From: Vibrio penaeicida
GTDB lineage: Bacteria; Pseudomonadota; Gammaproteobacteria; Enterobacterales; Vibrionaceae
NCBI RefSeq assembly: GCF_002933855.1
Contig: NZ_BFAQ01000032.1
Location: 60,558-124,557 of the forward strand
DNA: 64,000 nucleotides
Reading direction: 5' to 3'
This document shows positions 26,536 through 34,660 of the stretch, in pieces. The translations under genes and the position numbers were made by a program. The notes below the pieces were generated by a model that ran no database searches, had not been told where the DNA came from, and saw nothing but the letters and a program-made list of their open reading frames with translations. Numbering within the stretch: position 1 is the stretch's first letter; each line of letters begins with the position of its first letter.

Positions 26536-27750
26536 CTAAATTTCGACCTCTTTTGCCGGGATTTCGTGCCATTCAATGTTGTTTGAATCGGTGTAAATTT
26601 TTGTGGTTTCAGGTCGGGAATGTGCCATTCTTTGTTGTGGGTTTTCGCCCATTTCTTGTAGCTTTTGGGCGGCTAGTCTGCGGATTTCGTGAAAGGTTGG
26701 TCTGAGGGATTTGGGAAGGTCTGAGTATAAATTGAGCTCGTCACGTACTTTTGAAAATGTTCTGCTGATGATTTTACTGGTGCACTGGAATTGGTGATCG
26801 CATTCTTTAGCGATGCCATTGGTCAGTTTATTTTTGCGGTGGACGACATAAGGGCAGATGAGTTTGTCTTTTCGAGAGCGATCAACGGTATCCTTTATGG
26901 CTTGAGTGACCGGAATAGCCACATAACTCGCTTTGCTGTTTTTGACTTTTTGTCGGTGGATATACAGAGTGCCGTATACCGTGACGCCATTTTGATGTGT
27001 GGGCATTTCAAACCACAATATCCCGCATTTGCCTGGTGCCGGCTTTTTTATGCTGTACTTGATCCGGTGCAGTTCTTTTACGGCATGAGTGGATTGAAGC
27101 GCAATTTCCATTGCTGTCCTGAGAAACAGCGGGGCTTTTTGATGGATTGCCTTAAAGTCGTCTATGGTCAAATCAAGCCTTTCTTTTGACTTATCTTCAG
27201 GGTTTAACCGACGAGGTTTCTTTTGCTCAGCGACATTGGTGTTTACTGCCGATTCATCCGCGAGGTAGGCAAAAACTTTTTTTAAAAAAGACACTTTTCG
27301 GTTGTAGACGTTTTTTGACTTGCTACCAAAGTAGTGATTCAGCCAATCATTGAGATCCGTCAGTTTTATCTGTTTCGATAGCTTATGACCAAGCCGCTCA
27401 ATAAGGCGATCACAATCATTCAGAAACACTGAGTAGGTGTCGGGGCTCATGTTTTCTTCGTCTGAAACCCGATTTTTCACAACCACAATCCATTCTGATA
27501 GAGGCTTATTGAATTTGTCTGTGGGTTTAATGAATTTTTGACTCTCTAAACTGAATGACTCCATTGCTCGATGTTTGGCGTTATAGGCGATAGCAGCCTG
27601 TATCGCCTGATATTCTGTTGTCCCAACAGGAAACATTTTCTTTGTTCCATCAACGCAAGTGAATCGATAGCGAACTTTTCCAGCGCGTTTCTCTACATAG
27701 AGAAAATCTGGGAAATCTTTTCTGTTTGAGTGTCTTCGTTTTGCCGCCAC
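26536..27750 (-). CDS. int: Phage tyrosine recombinase (integrase), lambda Int type
   Basis: 404 residues. The N-terminal arm- and core-binding domains precede a catalytic domain from about residue 200. The box II motif HEIRRLAAQ and the C-terminal AHSRPETTKIYTD with the tyrosine nucleophile are clear and align with lambda Int. At the position of the first catalytic arginine (lambda TGQRVGDL) this protein reads THAVKEL, with alanine aligned to the arginine. It starts at a GTG overlapping the xis stop. Adjacent to the att core. It lacks an IntI-specific patch, so it is not an integron integrase. Confidence 0.88.
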   Translation of the reverse strand: MAAKRRHSNRKDFPDFLYVEKRAGKVRYRFTCVDGTKKMFPVGTTEYQAIQAAIAYNAKHRAMESFSLESQKFIKPTDKFNKPLSEWIVVVKNRVSDEENMSPDTYSVFLNDCDRLIERLGHKLSKQIKLTDLNDWLNHYFGSKSKNVYNRKVSFLKKVFAYLADESAVNTNVAEQKKPRRLNPEDKSKERLDLTIDDFKAIHQKAPLFLRTAMEIALQSTHAVKELHRIKYSIKKPAPGKCGILWFEMPTHQNGVTVYGTLYIHRQKVKNSKASYVAIPVTQAIKDTVDRSRKDKLICPYVVHRKNKLTNGIAKECDHQFQCTSKIISRTFSKVRDELNLYSDLPKSLRPTFHEIRRLAAQKLQEMGENPQQRMAHSRPETTKIYTDSNNIEWHEIPAKEVEI

Positions 27751-27947
27751 TATTCCGTCTCCAGAAAGTTCAGTAGCTCCTGCGTGACTGAGTAGTTATC
27801 GGCTTCAACAAGTACTAGCCAGCGTCCCGTAGGGGTTTGCTCTCCTCTAAGCTTTCCTTTTTTTATCCAGTTTGTCACCGTTTTCGGGCACATACCCGAT
27901 CCAGGGTAGAACTCTTCAATATAATCTTTAGGTTTCAGCTTTCTCAT
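27750..27947 (-). CDS. xis: Excisionase-like DNA-binding protein
   Basis: 65 residues with a winged-helix/MerR-like HTH (SGMCPKTVTNWIKKGKLRGEQ) followed by a beta wing (TGRWLVLV). Size, fold and position directly before int fit Xis, which directs excisive recombination. Its TAG overlaps the int GTG by one base. Confidence 0.75.
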   Translation of the reverse strand: MRKLKPKDYIEEFYPGSGMCPKTVTNWIKKGKLRGEQTPTGRWLVLVEADNYSVTQELLNFLETE

Positions 27948-28042
27948 ATTGCTATCCTCTTACCATCCTGTAGTCATTCAAAAACGCCACGTTAGGTTGC
28001 ATACGCTCATCAAGAGCAGACAAAGCGGTGAGGCGTCACTCC

Positions 28043-28996
28043 TCAATTCAAATCTTGATCTGAGGACTCAAGCGCCCTGAGTTTAATCAACTGCTCTTTG
28101 TAGGCTTTTCTTGCCTTAGTTTGCTCGGTATTTTTTAGATGTTTTGCATCGGCCACCAATTCGGTCAATTCCCTCTCGCTTTGGGCGTGCTCAATCTTGA
28201 GCAAAATACCATCTAACGTAATCGTCTCCTCTTCCTCGGCTGAAACCCTAGGTGCATCTGCCGTCAGTTTGCTTCGAAGCCATTCGGTTCGAGAAGTGTG
28301 TTTCGTCGGCGTCGGATTGATACTTTTTTCTTCAACAGGCTCAAGCTCATCGGGGGTATATACCCCCATAATGACATCCGGAGTGTGTAATCTTGCCCAC
28401 CGTTTTACGGCTAAATAGGCCAGCTGTTGTTTGGGATCGGACGCCCAGAGCGTCGAGTTTCTGACTTGCGCCTGCGTTAATAGCAGCTCTAATACTCGTG
28501 GTTCGTCTTCGCCTTTCAGGGTAGCCCAAGCGCGAACGCCTAGACCCTGCTCATCTTCGGGTTTCCAGTTGGGTGCCTGATAGGATTTGCCGTTTCCGTT
28601 TTGCTTGGTGGCGAACTTTCCAATGACCTTGTGCCAGTCACCAAACCACTCATAGTTAATTCGGTCTTTGGTTGGAGCCATGGCGGTGATCACCGCATTC
28701 ACAAGCTGAGCTTCGTAGCCAAGCGTCCCGTTCACTAAATGCGTCTTCTGTGCGACGGCGTGTGGATTCATACGCCATTGCATGGACTGAATCGTGATGG
28801 CGAGACAGTCTCCAGGACTGCCTCTGAGATGGTCTGGAATGGTCGATTTACCCGTCGCCATCAACTCTGCAAAGCGTTCAAGCCTCCCCATAAGGTCGGG
28901 GTTAAACATCATCGTAGCAACATCAAACGATAGTGAGGTGTTGTCCGGTGCCGCGCTTAGCAGTGATAACTCTTGGTCAGACAATTGTACGCTCAT
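28043..28996 (-). CDS. recT: RecT-family single-strand annealing protein
   Basis: 317 residues. The central region has RecT features (DCLAITIQSMQWRMNPHAVAQKTHLVNG, LGYEAQLVNAVI, and AYLAVKRWARLHTPDVIMG, each cited in part). It anneals complementary strands in phage recombination. The partner 5'-3' exonuclease gene lies directly upstream on the same strand, 10 bp away. The C-terminal 90 residues are charged and probably helical. Confidence 0.85.
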   Translation of the reverse strand: MSVQLSDQELSLLSAAPDNTSLSFDVATMMFNPDLMGRLERFAELMATGKSTIPDHLRGSPGDCLAITIQSMQWRMNPHAVAQKTHLVNGTLGYEAQLVNAVITAMAPTKDRINYEWFGDWHKVIGKFATKQNGNGKSYQAPNWKPEDEQGLGVRAWATLKGEDEPRVLELLLTQAQVRNSTLWASDPKQQLAYLAVKRWARLHTPDVIMGVYTPDELEPVEEKSINPTPTKHTSRTEWLRSKLTADAPRVSAEEEETITLDGILLKIEHAQSERELTELVADAKHLKNTEQTKARKAYKEQLIKLRALESSDQDLN

Positions 28997-29006
28997 GATA
29001 GTCTCC

Positions 29007-30080
29007 TTAGGCTCGAAAGACTCGGCTATGTGATTCGGTAGTAAACTGTTTGGCGATAGCCGGCTCTGCCTCTTTCAGTGCTGTCGTATCGATACGCTTG
29101 CTGCTTTGCGATTTCCAGGAGCAGAGCTTTTTACCATTTTCATCAAGTAACACTTCGGCGTTATCGCCCATGAAGTGCTTAATCGCGAAATCCAGTCCGC
29201 CAATGTGTCTGCTTCCGACCACAGGACCATAGGCTTCGGTTTCCAGTGCTTTGATTTGGTCTTTGATGGTTTTCAAGCGTTTGAAGGCTTCTAAGATTTC
29301 GTCGGTTGCAACTATGCTTTGTCCGTTGTCTTTTGCATGCATGGTATCCAAATCGTGGAGGTTGACGGGAGGCGGCGGTATATCCGTAATCACATGCTCA
29401 AACCAAAACGTCTTAAGTTTTTGACTGACGATGTCGACTAGGTATTTATCATGCACCATGGTGTAAATTCGAAAATCATTGCCACCAATCAATACTGCCA
29501 AATCCCAGACTTTTTTGTCACACACCATCATGTAGTGAAGCATTTGCAGCATGTAAGATTCAGGGACTTCGTCGCATTCGTCCACACACTCAAACACACC
29601 GTTTTTCTCCATATAGTCATTGCCTCGCCCCCATAGGTCGCGGTTTGCCCACTTGTCGGCGGTTTTGCATTCCAGCCCTTTCCTTGCTCCCACAATATGG
29701 CGGTCAATGTTGGCCCGAAGCCAAGGCATGGTCTTGTGAATGTATGGGCTATTGCGTTTTTGTACTTTCAAACCGGTGCGTCTCGTGTATTCACGAGCCA
29801 CTGTTTCTTCCAGTTCAATGCCAAAGTGCACGCGGTCATTATCAGATAAGTCTTCTGGCTCTTCTCGCCCGGTCTTTTCCAACCAAACATCGTGAGGAGT
29901 CCGGTAGGGACAAATACCAAGAATAGCCGCTACGTCGGAGCCTCCGATACCAAGACGTCTCTGAAAATGAAAACTCTCAATATCAGTCTGTTTCATACCA
30001 TTACGACGAGCCAGAATAATTAAGGATTTCACATACTCTTTGTGTATGGACGCAAGAGATACAGCATTAGCGGTAGTCAT
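29007..30080 (-). CDS. YqaJ-type viral exonuclease (recombination partner of RecT)
   Basis: 357 residues from the ATG at 30,080, chosen because GGAGG lies 7 nt upstream; the open frame reaches 30,155. Lambda-exonuclease-like active-site motifs are visible: GIGGSDVAAILGICPYRT, HFGIELEETVAREY, RANIDR and the GLECKTA of the D-(E)xK core. It resects DNA 5'-3' so that RecT can anneal the strands. Confidence 0.85.
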   Translation of the reverse strand: MTTANAVSLASIHKEYVKSLIILARRNGMKQTDIESFHFQRRLGIGGSDVAAILGICPYRTPHDVWLEKTGREEPEDLSDNDRVHFGIELEETVAREYTRRTGLKVQKRNSPYIHKTMPWLRANIDRHIVGARKGLECKTADKWANRDLWGRGNDYMEKNGVFECVDECDEVPESYMLQMLHYMMVCDKKVWDLAVLIGGNDFRIYTMVHDKYLVDIVSQKLKTFWFEHVITDIPPPPVNLHDLDTMHAKDNGQSIVATDEILEAFKRLKTIKDQIKALETEAYGPVVGSRHIGGLDFAIKHFMGDNAEVLLDENGKKLCSWKSQSSKRIDTTALKEAEPAIAKQFTTESHSRVFRA

Positions 30081-30438
30081 AAAAACCTCCGTATTTACGT
30101 GATTGGTATATGGGTTCAGCAAGTTCGCTCGCCAGAGTTTCTGCCGCAGATTCAATCATGAAGTGGTATCGTTGCCTTTGAGCGAGAAAACCTTCGGGGT
30201 TATCTCTGTTCGCAGCCAGTGCAATGCAGGTATCACAGAATTCTTCGGTCTCGAACGCTGTCGACAAGACATCATCGAATCCCCATTTTTGACCGCCCAG
30301 ATGAACACTTTTACCACTCAGTAGCTCGCAGGTGAGTTCTTCTTTGATGATGTCCAATGCGGCATGAACCTCATCGAGCCTATCTTGCTCAGCGAGGTAA
30401 CGGTGTAAGTCCAGGGTCATGATGCAAGGTGTTTTCAT
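30067..30438 (-). CDS. Unknown phage protein, 123 residues
   Basis: First gene of the leftward early operon, overlapping the exonuclease start by 14 bp. Its ATG has GGGAG upstream. It is acidic and mostly helical with two CxxC-poor cysteines (EEFCDTCIAL). Its place, right after the leftward promoter, is where lambda has N or recombination helpers, but no arginine-rich N motif is seen. Confidence 0.65.
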   Translation of the reverse strand: MKTPCIMTLDLHRYLAEQDRLDEVHAALDIIKEELTCELLSGKSVHLGGQKWGFDDVLSTAFETEEFCDTCIALAANRDNPEGFLAQRQRYHFMIESAAETLASELAEPIYQSRKYGGFYDYR

Positions 30439-30452
30439 GGGGACTCCCTATC

Positions 30453-30469
30453 TTTAGTTGTTAACTAAA
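30453..30469. promoter_or_regulatory. Inverted repeat before the leftward operon (candidate operator)
   Basis: TTTAGTTGTTAACTAAA is a 17-bp near-palindrome (TTAGTT-NNN-AACTAA) 15 bp before the first leftward gene. A further ACACATAAA half-site like that at the cro operator lies at about 30,502-30,510. These are candidate repressor sites controlling leftward transcription. Confidence 0.4.
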
Positions 30470-30703
30470 ATACATAATAAACATTTATCTATTTTATGGT
30501 CAACACATAAAGGTGTATTTTTATTTATTAAGGAGTATAGCGAGACAAACTGGCAATAGAGTTTGGCTGAAATCCACATGATATTAGGTGTTTAGGAAAG
30601 GCTAAGAGAAGTGCAGCAGTTAAAGGTGGAAGCCAGGAGCAACTCCCACCTACTTGGGATTGTAATCTATGACTAGAGGTTAAATGTTAACTATTTGATT
30701 TAA

Positions 30704-31327
30704 TTAGATCATCTGACCAGAAAATACAACAGTACCAATGATTTTGTCATCATGGTCAATGGCAATAATCTTTTCTTGCCAGTTGGTATTGATTGCCCTT
30801 AAATATTTTTGCTTTCCCTCAATCAATAGCTGCCTAAACGTAACATCTTCGTCTGCATTTAACTTCACTACGACGTAAGAACCGTGTTGCCACTGTGTTT
30901 GACTGTCGACAAAAATAAGATCTCCATCCTTAAACTTAGGCTCCATACTTACGCCTTGAATTTTTAGTACAAAGCCTTCGTTACTAGCTGGGGCTGGACA
31001 TGGATAAAATTCAAGTTCCGAAGAGTCGAGGTCTCGAATGTTGGTCCATGATGCTGCTTGCTGCCAAGTTATAAGGGGATAAAGTCCAACTATTTCAGGT
31101 CCAGGATCAACATGCGCCAAAACTTGAGGGCTACCATTTCCGTATTGTAACCAGTCAGGTTGACAGCCTAAAACTCTAGAAAGCTCAAGGATATTTCTAG
31201 GCTTTTTTGTCGTTCCGTCTTCCAATTTGTGGATTGCATTTTGGGAAACACCGATTTTCTTGGCTAGTTGCTCTTGCGTCATCCCAAGAGATTTTCGGCG
31301 TTCTTTGATTCGATTACTTATGCTCAT
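30704..31327 (-). CDS. CI-like repressor (XRE HTH + S24 peptidase)
   Basis: 207 residues. N-terminal HTH (about 5-60: RIKERRKSLGMTQEQLAKKI) and a C-terminal LexA/CI-type S24 domain with the catalytic serine in GVSMEP and lysine in YVVVKLNADEDVTF. In the usual cleavage segment it reads PLITWQQAASW where typical repressors have an Ala-Gly bond. It is divergent from cro and would keep lysogeny by binding the operators between them. Confidence 0.88.
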   Translation of the reverse strand: MSISNRIKERRKSLGMTQEQLAKKIGVSQNAIHKLEDGTTKKPRNILELSRVLGCQPDWLQYGNGSPQVLAHVDPGPEIVGLYPLITWQQAASWTNIRDLDSSELEFYPCPAPASNEGFVLKIQGVSMEPKFKDGDLIFVDSQTQWQHGSYVVVKLNADEDVTFRQLLIEGKQKYLRAINTNWQEKIIAIDHDDKIIGTVVFSGQMI

Positions 31328-31339
31328 ACAACCATTCTT

Positions 31340-31393
31340 ACAACTTTTTGTGTTGTTGACAAACCAATTTATGTGTTTTTAAATACACATAAA
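31340..31393. promoter_or_regulatory. Repressor/cro operator-promoter region
   Basis: Rightward promoter: -35 TTGACA (31,356-31,361), 17 bp, -10 TTAAAT (31,379-31,384). A palindrome TTTATGTGT-N8-ACACATAAA (31,368-31,393) covers the -10. A second one, ACAAC-N7-GTTGT (31,340-31,356), lies next to the -35 and towards the repressor gene. This is the layout of lambda PR/PRM with repressor sites. Confidence 0.7.
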
Positions 31394-31420
31394 TCTATAT
31401 CAACTTCGAGAGGAAAGAAC

Positions 31421-31624
31421 ATGTCTGCGATAGAAAGATCTGCCGAATTAGTGGGTGGTCAAACTGCTTTAGCGATCGTGCTTGGTGTTAAGCAGTCACA
31501 TGTATGGAATTGGATAAATCGTCGTCAGCAAGCTCCGGCAAAATATATAAGATCCATTTCCTTAGCTACATCTGGGGCAATCAGTGTAGATGACCTCCTT
31601 AAGGATCACGAAAAGCATCCATAA
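31421..31624 (+). CDS. Cro/YdaS-like DNA-binding protein
   Basis: 67 residues from the ATG with AGAGGAAAG upstream. It is one HTH domain (LVGGQTALAIVLGVKQSHVWNW) of the YdaS/Cro-like type found opposite CI in many lambdoid prophages. It would repress early promoters and favour lytic growth. Confidence 0.8.
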   Translation: MSAIERSAELVGGQTALAIVLGVKQSHVWNWINRRQQAPAKYIRSISLATSGAISVDDLLKDHEKHP

Positions 31625-31695
31625 AGTAATCGGTATTCTAAAGACATTTGTAAAAGCAATTGACTACATAATACATTTTGAAAGGTAGGTCTCCA

Positions 31696-32304
31696 ATGAT
31701 TAGCAACAAACATCGCTTGAGGATACTGAACAAACACATATCACTGTGGCTTGAAAGAAATGGAATCTCTCAGTTACTTATTGCTCAAAATATTGTGGAG
31801 CAGTTTTCACTATTGGGTTTGAATAAGTCACTGCAGATAGAAGAGATTTCCTTCATGGATGCGGAGGATGTCTTTACGAATGCAGACACTAACCGGCAAA
31901 AGATTTTTCGCTGGCTAGGAGTTGCAGACAATGGCACTAAACGCTCGCCCGCCCGCCTATTTTTTGTTGAACAAGCCATTGTTGCCGCCATGCCCCTTGA
32001 CCTTCGTATTTCTTACCTAAACGAAGTCTACGACATTCCTGGTTTATACATTGGTGTCAGTCCCATCAAAATGAATGACGAGCTTTGTTGTTCGACAATT
32101 GCAGCTTCTCTTACGAAGGAAAACATGGAAGCTCAAATTTCAATGATCGAGCTTGAAGGAAGCCCTGAGTCAATCCCGTTAATTCGGAAAACACATAAGG
32201 AACTCAGAGAGTCTGTAGCAACATCGCTTGCTGCTATCAACTTACTTGAAGAGCGCCATCCTGAACTCCACTCAAATCAGCAGAATACCGAGGGGGCATC
32301 ATGA
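31696..32304 (+). CDS. Unknown early phage protein (CII/YdaT position)
   Basis: 202 residues from the ATG at 31,696 (AGGTAGG upstream); the frame opens at a TTG at 31,678. It lies where CII or YdaT-type regulators stand, between cro and the replication gene, and overlaps the latter by 4 nt. The sequence is helical and acidic at the end (ERHPELHSNQQNTEGAS). A segment with QKIFRWLGV may be DNA-binding, but no family is recognised with confidence. Confidence 0.6.
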   Translation: MISNKHRLRILNKHISLWLERNGISQLLIAQNIVEQFSLLGLNKSLQIEEISFMDAEDVFTNADTNRQKIFRWLGVADNGTKRSPARLFFVEQAIVAAMPLDLRISYLNEVYDIPGLYIGVSPIKMNDELCCSTIAASLTKENMEAQISMIELEGSPESIPLIRKTHKELRESVATSLAAINLLEERHPELHSNQQNTEGAS

Positions 32305-33299
32305 ACCATGCGATAGACAGAGACAACGTACTGAGCTTTCCGGATAGTAACGAGAAAGCCTCATTAGAGAAAGGGTATTACCGGATTGCTAATCAGATAG
32401 GCATGGCATTGTGTCGGGTACGTTTGAGTGACCGAGAGAGCCGTGTCGTGCATGCAGTCTTAATGAAAACGTATGGCTTCAATAAAGACATGGACTGGAT
32501 ATGCAATGAGCAGCTTTGTGAGATGACAGGAATCAGCTCTAAAAATATCAGTCGTGTCAAAAAATCACTTGTTGACCGAGCAATCCTTGTCGTTAATGGT
32601 CAAAAAATAGGGTTAAACCCTATGTTGTCAGAGTGGGTATTGTCGAAGCAAAAAAGACCGAAAATGGACTCTAGACAGGCTAAAAACAGCCCTCCTGAAA
32701 CAAACCCAAAACGGTCTAAAAATAGATCGAATTCAGTCGAGCAGCAGACCAAAATCGATCTAAAAACAGACCGGAACCCACCCCCAGAAAAGGCATTTAA
32801 CCCCGTCAATTCTGACGGCGCGCCCCGTCAGTTTCAACGGCACGCCCCGTCAGAGTCCGACGTTTCAGCCGTCAGTTCTAACGGCCACAAAAGACAAGAC
32901 ACTATTACAAAAGACAAGGTTACAAAAGACAGCGCGCGAGAGCGCCCCAAAAAAAACACCACCCAAGCTCCTTCCGATTTCACCGTGACAACCGAGCTGT
33001 TCAACTGGGCAAATCAAAACCAAATCCAAACCGATTTGATTCTGGAGACTGAGAAATTTCTGGACTACCACCGAGCTAAGGGGTCGAAGTTCAAAGACTG
33101 GACTGCGGCATGGCGAAACTGGATGCGAAACAGTAAACGCTTTGCCAGACCTCAGTTCAACGCAACACAGAGCGCCAACAATGCTCCGATGTTCAGCCAA
33201 GATGTTCAGGAATGGATTGATGCCGATGATGCTTCGCCCCTCAGCGAAGCACGCATGAGTGCGTTGACGCAAGGAGTCTTTGGGCATGAACCTTTCTGA
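32301..33299 (+). CDS. Phage replication protein O-like (origin-binding initiator)
   Basis: 332 residues. The N-terminal 115 residues form a winged-helix DNA-binding domain of the phage O type (EKGYYRIANQIGMALCRVRL, CEMTGISSKNISRVKKSLV). A low-complexity Pro/Lys/Asn linker follows, whose DNA carries the iterons, and then a C-terminal helical domain (FLDYHRAKGSKFKDWTAAWR) for recruiting the helicase loader. It would start replication with the P-like protein downstream. Confidence 0.82.
   Translation: MNHAIDRDNVLSFPDSNEKASLEKGYYRIANQIGMALCRVRLSDRESRVVHAVLMKTYGFNKDMDWICNEQLCEMTGISSKNISRVKKSLVDRAILVVNGQKIGLNPMLSEWVLSKQKRPKMDSRQAKNSPPETNPKRSKNRSNSVEQQTKIDLKTDRNPPPEKAFNPVNSDGAPRQFQRHAPSESDVSAVSSNGHKRQDTITKDKVTKDSARERPKKNTTQAPSDFTVTTELFNWANQNQIQTDLILETEKFLDYHRAKGSKFKDWTAAWRNWMRNSKRFARPQFNATQSANNAPMFSQDVQEWIDADDASPLSEARMSALTQGVFGHEPF
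32803..32884. repeat. Phage replication origin: four iterons at 22-bp spacing
   Basis: Inside the O-like gene, four 16-bp near-palindromes start at 32,803, 32,825, 32,847 and 32,869, exactly 22 bp apart. Their pattern is CCGTCAgTTcTaACGG, with both arms CCGT/ACGG. An AT/A-rich stretch with GATC(T)AAAAA-type inverted repeats (32,678-32,772) lies just upstream. The arrangement copies lambda ori, with four O-binding iterons in the middle of gene O. Confidence 0.8.
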
Positions 33300-33936
33300 A
33301 AAAACACTGTTTGCCCAGTTGCTCTACCTGACGGCAAGCTTGTACATGCGAAAAGATTTATCGCGTGAAATGTTGGGTGTTTACTGGAAAGCACTTGAAC
33401 ACTATGACTTGGAGGAGGTTCGGACGGCACTCAATCAACACGTTCGCAATCCAGATACAGGGCAGTTTTTTCCAAAGCCAGCGGATGTGATACGCCTTCT
33501 GGAGGGCACGACGGATACTCGCGGAGAACGGGCGTGGAGCAAGGTGCACGACGCTATTGGCTCAGTTGGAGTATATTCGTCTGTGGTGTTTGACGACGCG
33601 GTTATCCATGCGGTCATCAACGAAATGGGGGGATGGGTCACCCTGTGTCACACCGACAGCGACGAGTTGCCCTATCGGCACAACGAGTTTGTGAAACGGT
33701 ATCAGTCCTACGCCACACAGTCTCCAGCCACTTATCCGAGAGTGCTGGTTGGGCTTAGTGAGGCGGGCAATTTGCAGAGTGGACAGCCAGTTGACCCCCC
33801 AATGGTGGTTGGGGATGGGGAGAAAGTCCGTCAGGTCTACCGATGCGGTAGCGCAGACAATCCCAATAAGCCCAGAATGCTTGATACAGCCCAATTACTG
33901 GCACTGGATTGTGAAGGGCTTGGTCGTGAAGACTAA
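33286..33936 (+). CDS. Phage replication-associated protein (DUF6475-like)
   Basis: 216 residues; the ATG at 33,286 overlaps the O-like gene by 14 bp. The N-terminal half (FAQLLYLTASLYMRKDLSRE, YWKALEHYDLEEVRTALNQH) and the phrase GQFFPKPADVIRLL are typical of a small phage family found between O and P genes. Probably helps load the host helicase or shape the origin; this is by position. Confidence 0.65.
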   Translation: MNLSEKTLFAQLLYLTASLYMRKDLSREMLGVYWKALEHYDLEEVRTALNQHVRNPDTGQFFPKPADVIRLLEGTTDTRGERAWSKVHDAIGSVGVYSSVVFDDAVIHAVINEMGGWVTLCHTDSDELPYRHNEFVKRYQSYATQSPATYPRVLVGLSEAGNLQSGQPVDPPMVVGDGEKVRQVYRCGSADNPNKPRMLDTAQLLALDCEGLGRED

Positions 33937-34026
33937 GAAATGATTGTATTACTCAAAGTCTTATTTAGATTTTTATAGTGATAATACCAGTTGGATGGAA
34001 GCTCCTAGCGGGTAATGGAGGCAGAG

Positions 34027-34359
34027 ATGAAAAACACTACTCAACTGAACCGAGTATACCCCGAAAATCAGGCTAAGATAATCAACGCTCTGTTTGTTGA
34101 GCTGCAATCGATTTTTCCATCCTGGCGACACGCGTTGCCGGATGATGAAATCCTTGCAAGAACCAAGAAAACTTGGGCTAAGGCGTTTATTGAAAATCAG
34201 ATTGTGACACAAACTTTGCTGCAACAGGGACTCCGTAAAGCCCGGAAGCACAAAAGCCCATTCTTTCCTAGCGTCGGAGAATTCATTGGTTGGTGCCTGG
34301 AGAGTCCGGAGCAACACGATTTCCGGCATCAAGGCGGAGAGGCTGACCACGATGAGTAG
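34027..34359 (+). CDS. Phage replication protein P-like
   Basis: 110 residues from the ATG with GGAGG 7 nt upstream; another ATG in frame is at 34,015. The signature FFPSVGEFIGWC near residues 85-97 and the N-terminal AKIINALFVELQSIFPSWR match short lambda P-type helicase loaders. It would bring DnaB to the O-bound origin. Shorter than lambda P (233 residues). Confidence 0.7.
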   Translation: MKNTTQLNRVYPENQAKIINALFVELQSIFPSWRHALPDDEILARTKKTWAKAFIENQIVTQTLLQQGLRKARKHKSPFFPSVGEFIGWCLESPEQHDFRHQGGEADHDE

Positions 34360-34394
34360 CCAAAAAACCGTTGACAAGCTGGTACGGGTGAGCA

Positions 34395-34487
34395 AAACTG
34401 GTTTCATTGCGGCAAAATCCGCAATCGGGATTGGAACCCCGTTTCTCAAAAGGCGCAATGACGCCAGCTTTTTGATGCTGGTTTTTT
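34395..34487 (+). ncRNA. Candidate C4-type antisense RNA
   Basis: Three hairpins in a row: ATTGCGG/CCGCAAT (34,406-34,425), CGGG/CCCG around ATTGGAA (34,427-34,442) and GGCG/CGCC (34,452-34,465). An intrinsic terminator CCAGC/GCTGG followed by six Ts (34,464-34,487) ends the unit. It sits directly before an antirepressor gene, as the c4 RNA of phages P1/P7 does. Its exposed TTGGAAC can pair with GTTCCAA in the downstream leader (34,581-34,587). Confidence 0.5.
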
Positions 34488-34580
34488 ATTGCGTAAATTC
34501 AGCGCACCTGCTGTTTATTCGTTCGAATTATGGTGGGCTGGATGAGGGCGCTTCGGCGCACCGTTTCCTTTTGAGCGGTA

Positions 34581-34660
34581 GTTCCAACCTTGTCCAGCTC
34601 GCCGCCAATCGAGATTGGAACCTCCTTGGTGGTGATACGTATCATCAAAAGGAGGCAACC
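34581..34660 (+). promoter_or_regulatory. Antirepressor leader with sequestered ribosome site
   Basis: GTTCCAA (34,581-34,587) can pair with TTGGAAC (34,615-34,621). CCTCCTT (34,621-34,627) can pair perfectly with AAGGAGG (34,649-34,655), the ribosome site of the antirepressor, around the palindrome TGATACGTATCA (34,633-34,644). Translation should therefore depend on which pairing forms, fitting control by the C4-like RNA. Confidence 0.6.

Noticed and set aside
26536..27750. Integron integrase (IntI) explaining the cassettes
   Set aside because: The protein is of lambda Int type, lies at the tRNA att site with xis, and shows no IntI-specific insert.
30067..30438. Lambda N-type antiterminator
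   Set aside because: Position fits, but the protein is acidic and lacks an arginine-rich RNA-binding motif; no boxB-like hairpin was seen nearby.
32803..32884. Regular 22-bp repeats as a CRISPR array
   Set aside because: Units are palindromic iterons of 16 bp with 6-bp gaps inside gene O; no spacers and no cas genes.
34286..34660. N-terminal extension of the antirepressor frame
   Set aside because: The stretch is the structured leader and C4-like RNA; the AAGGAGG site fits only the ATG at 34,661.
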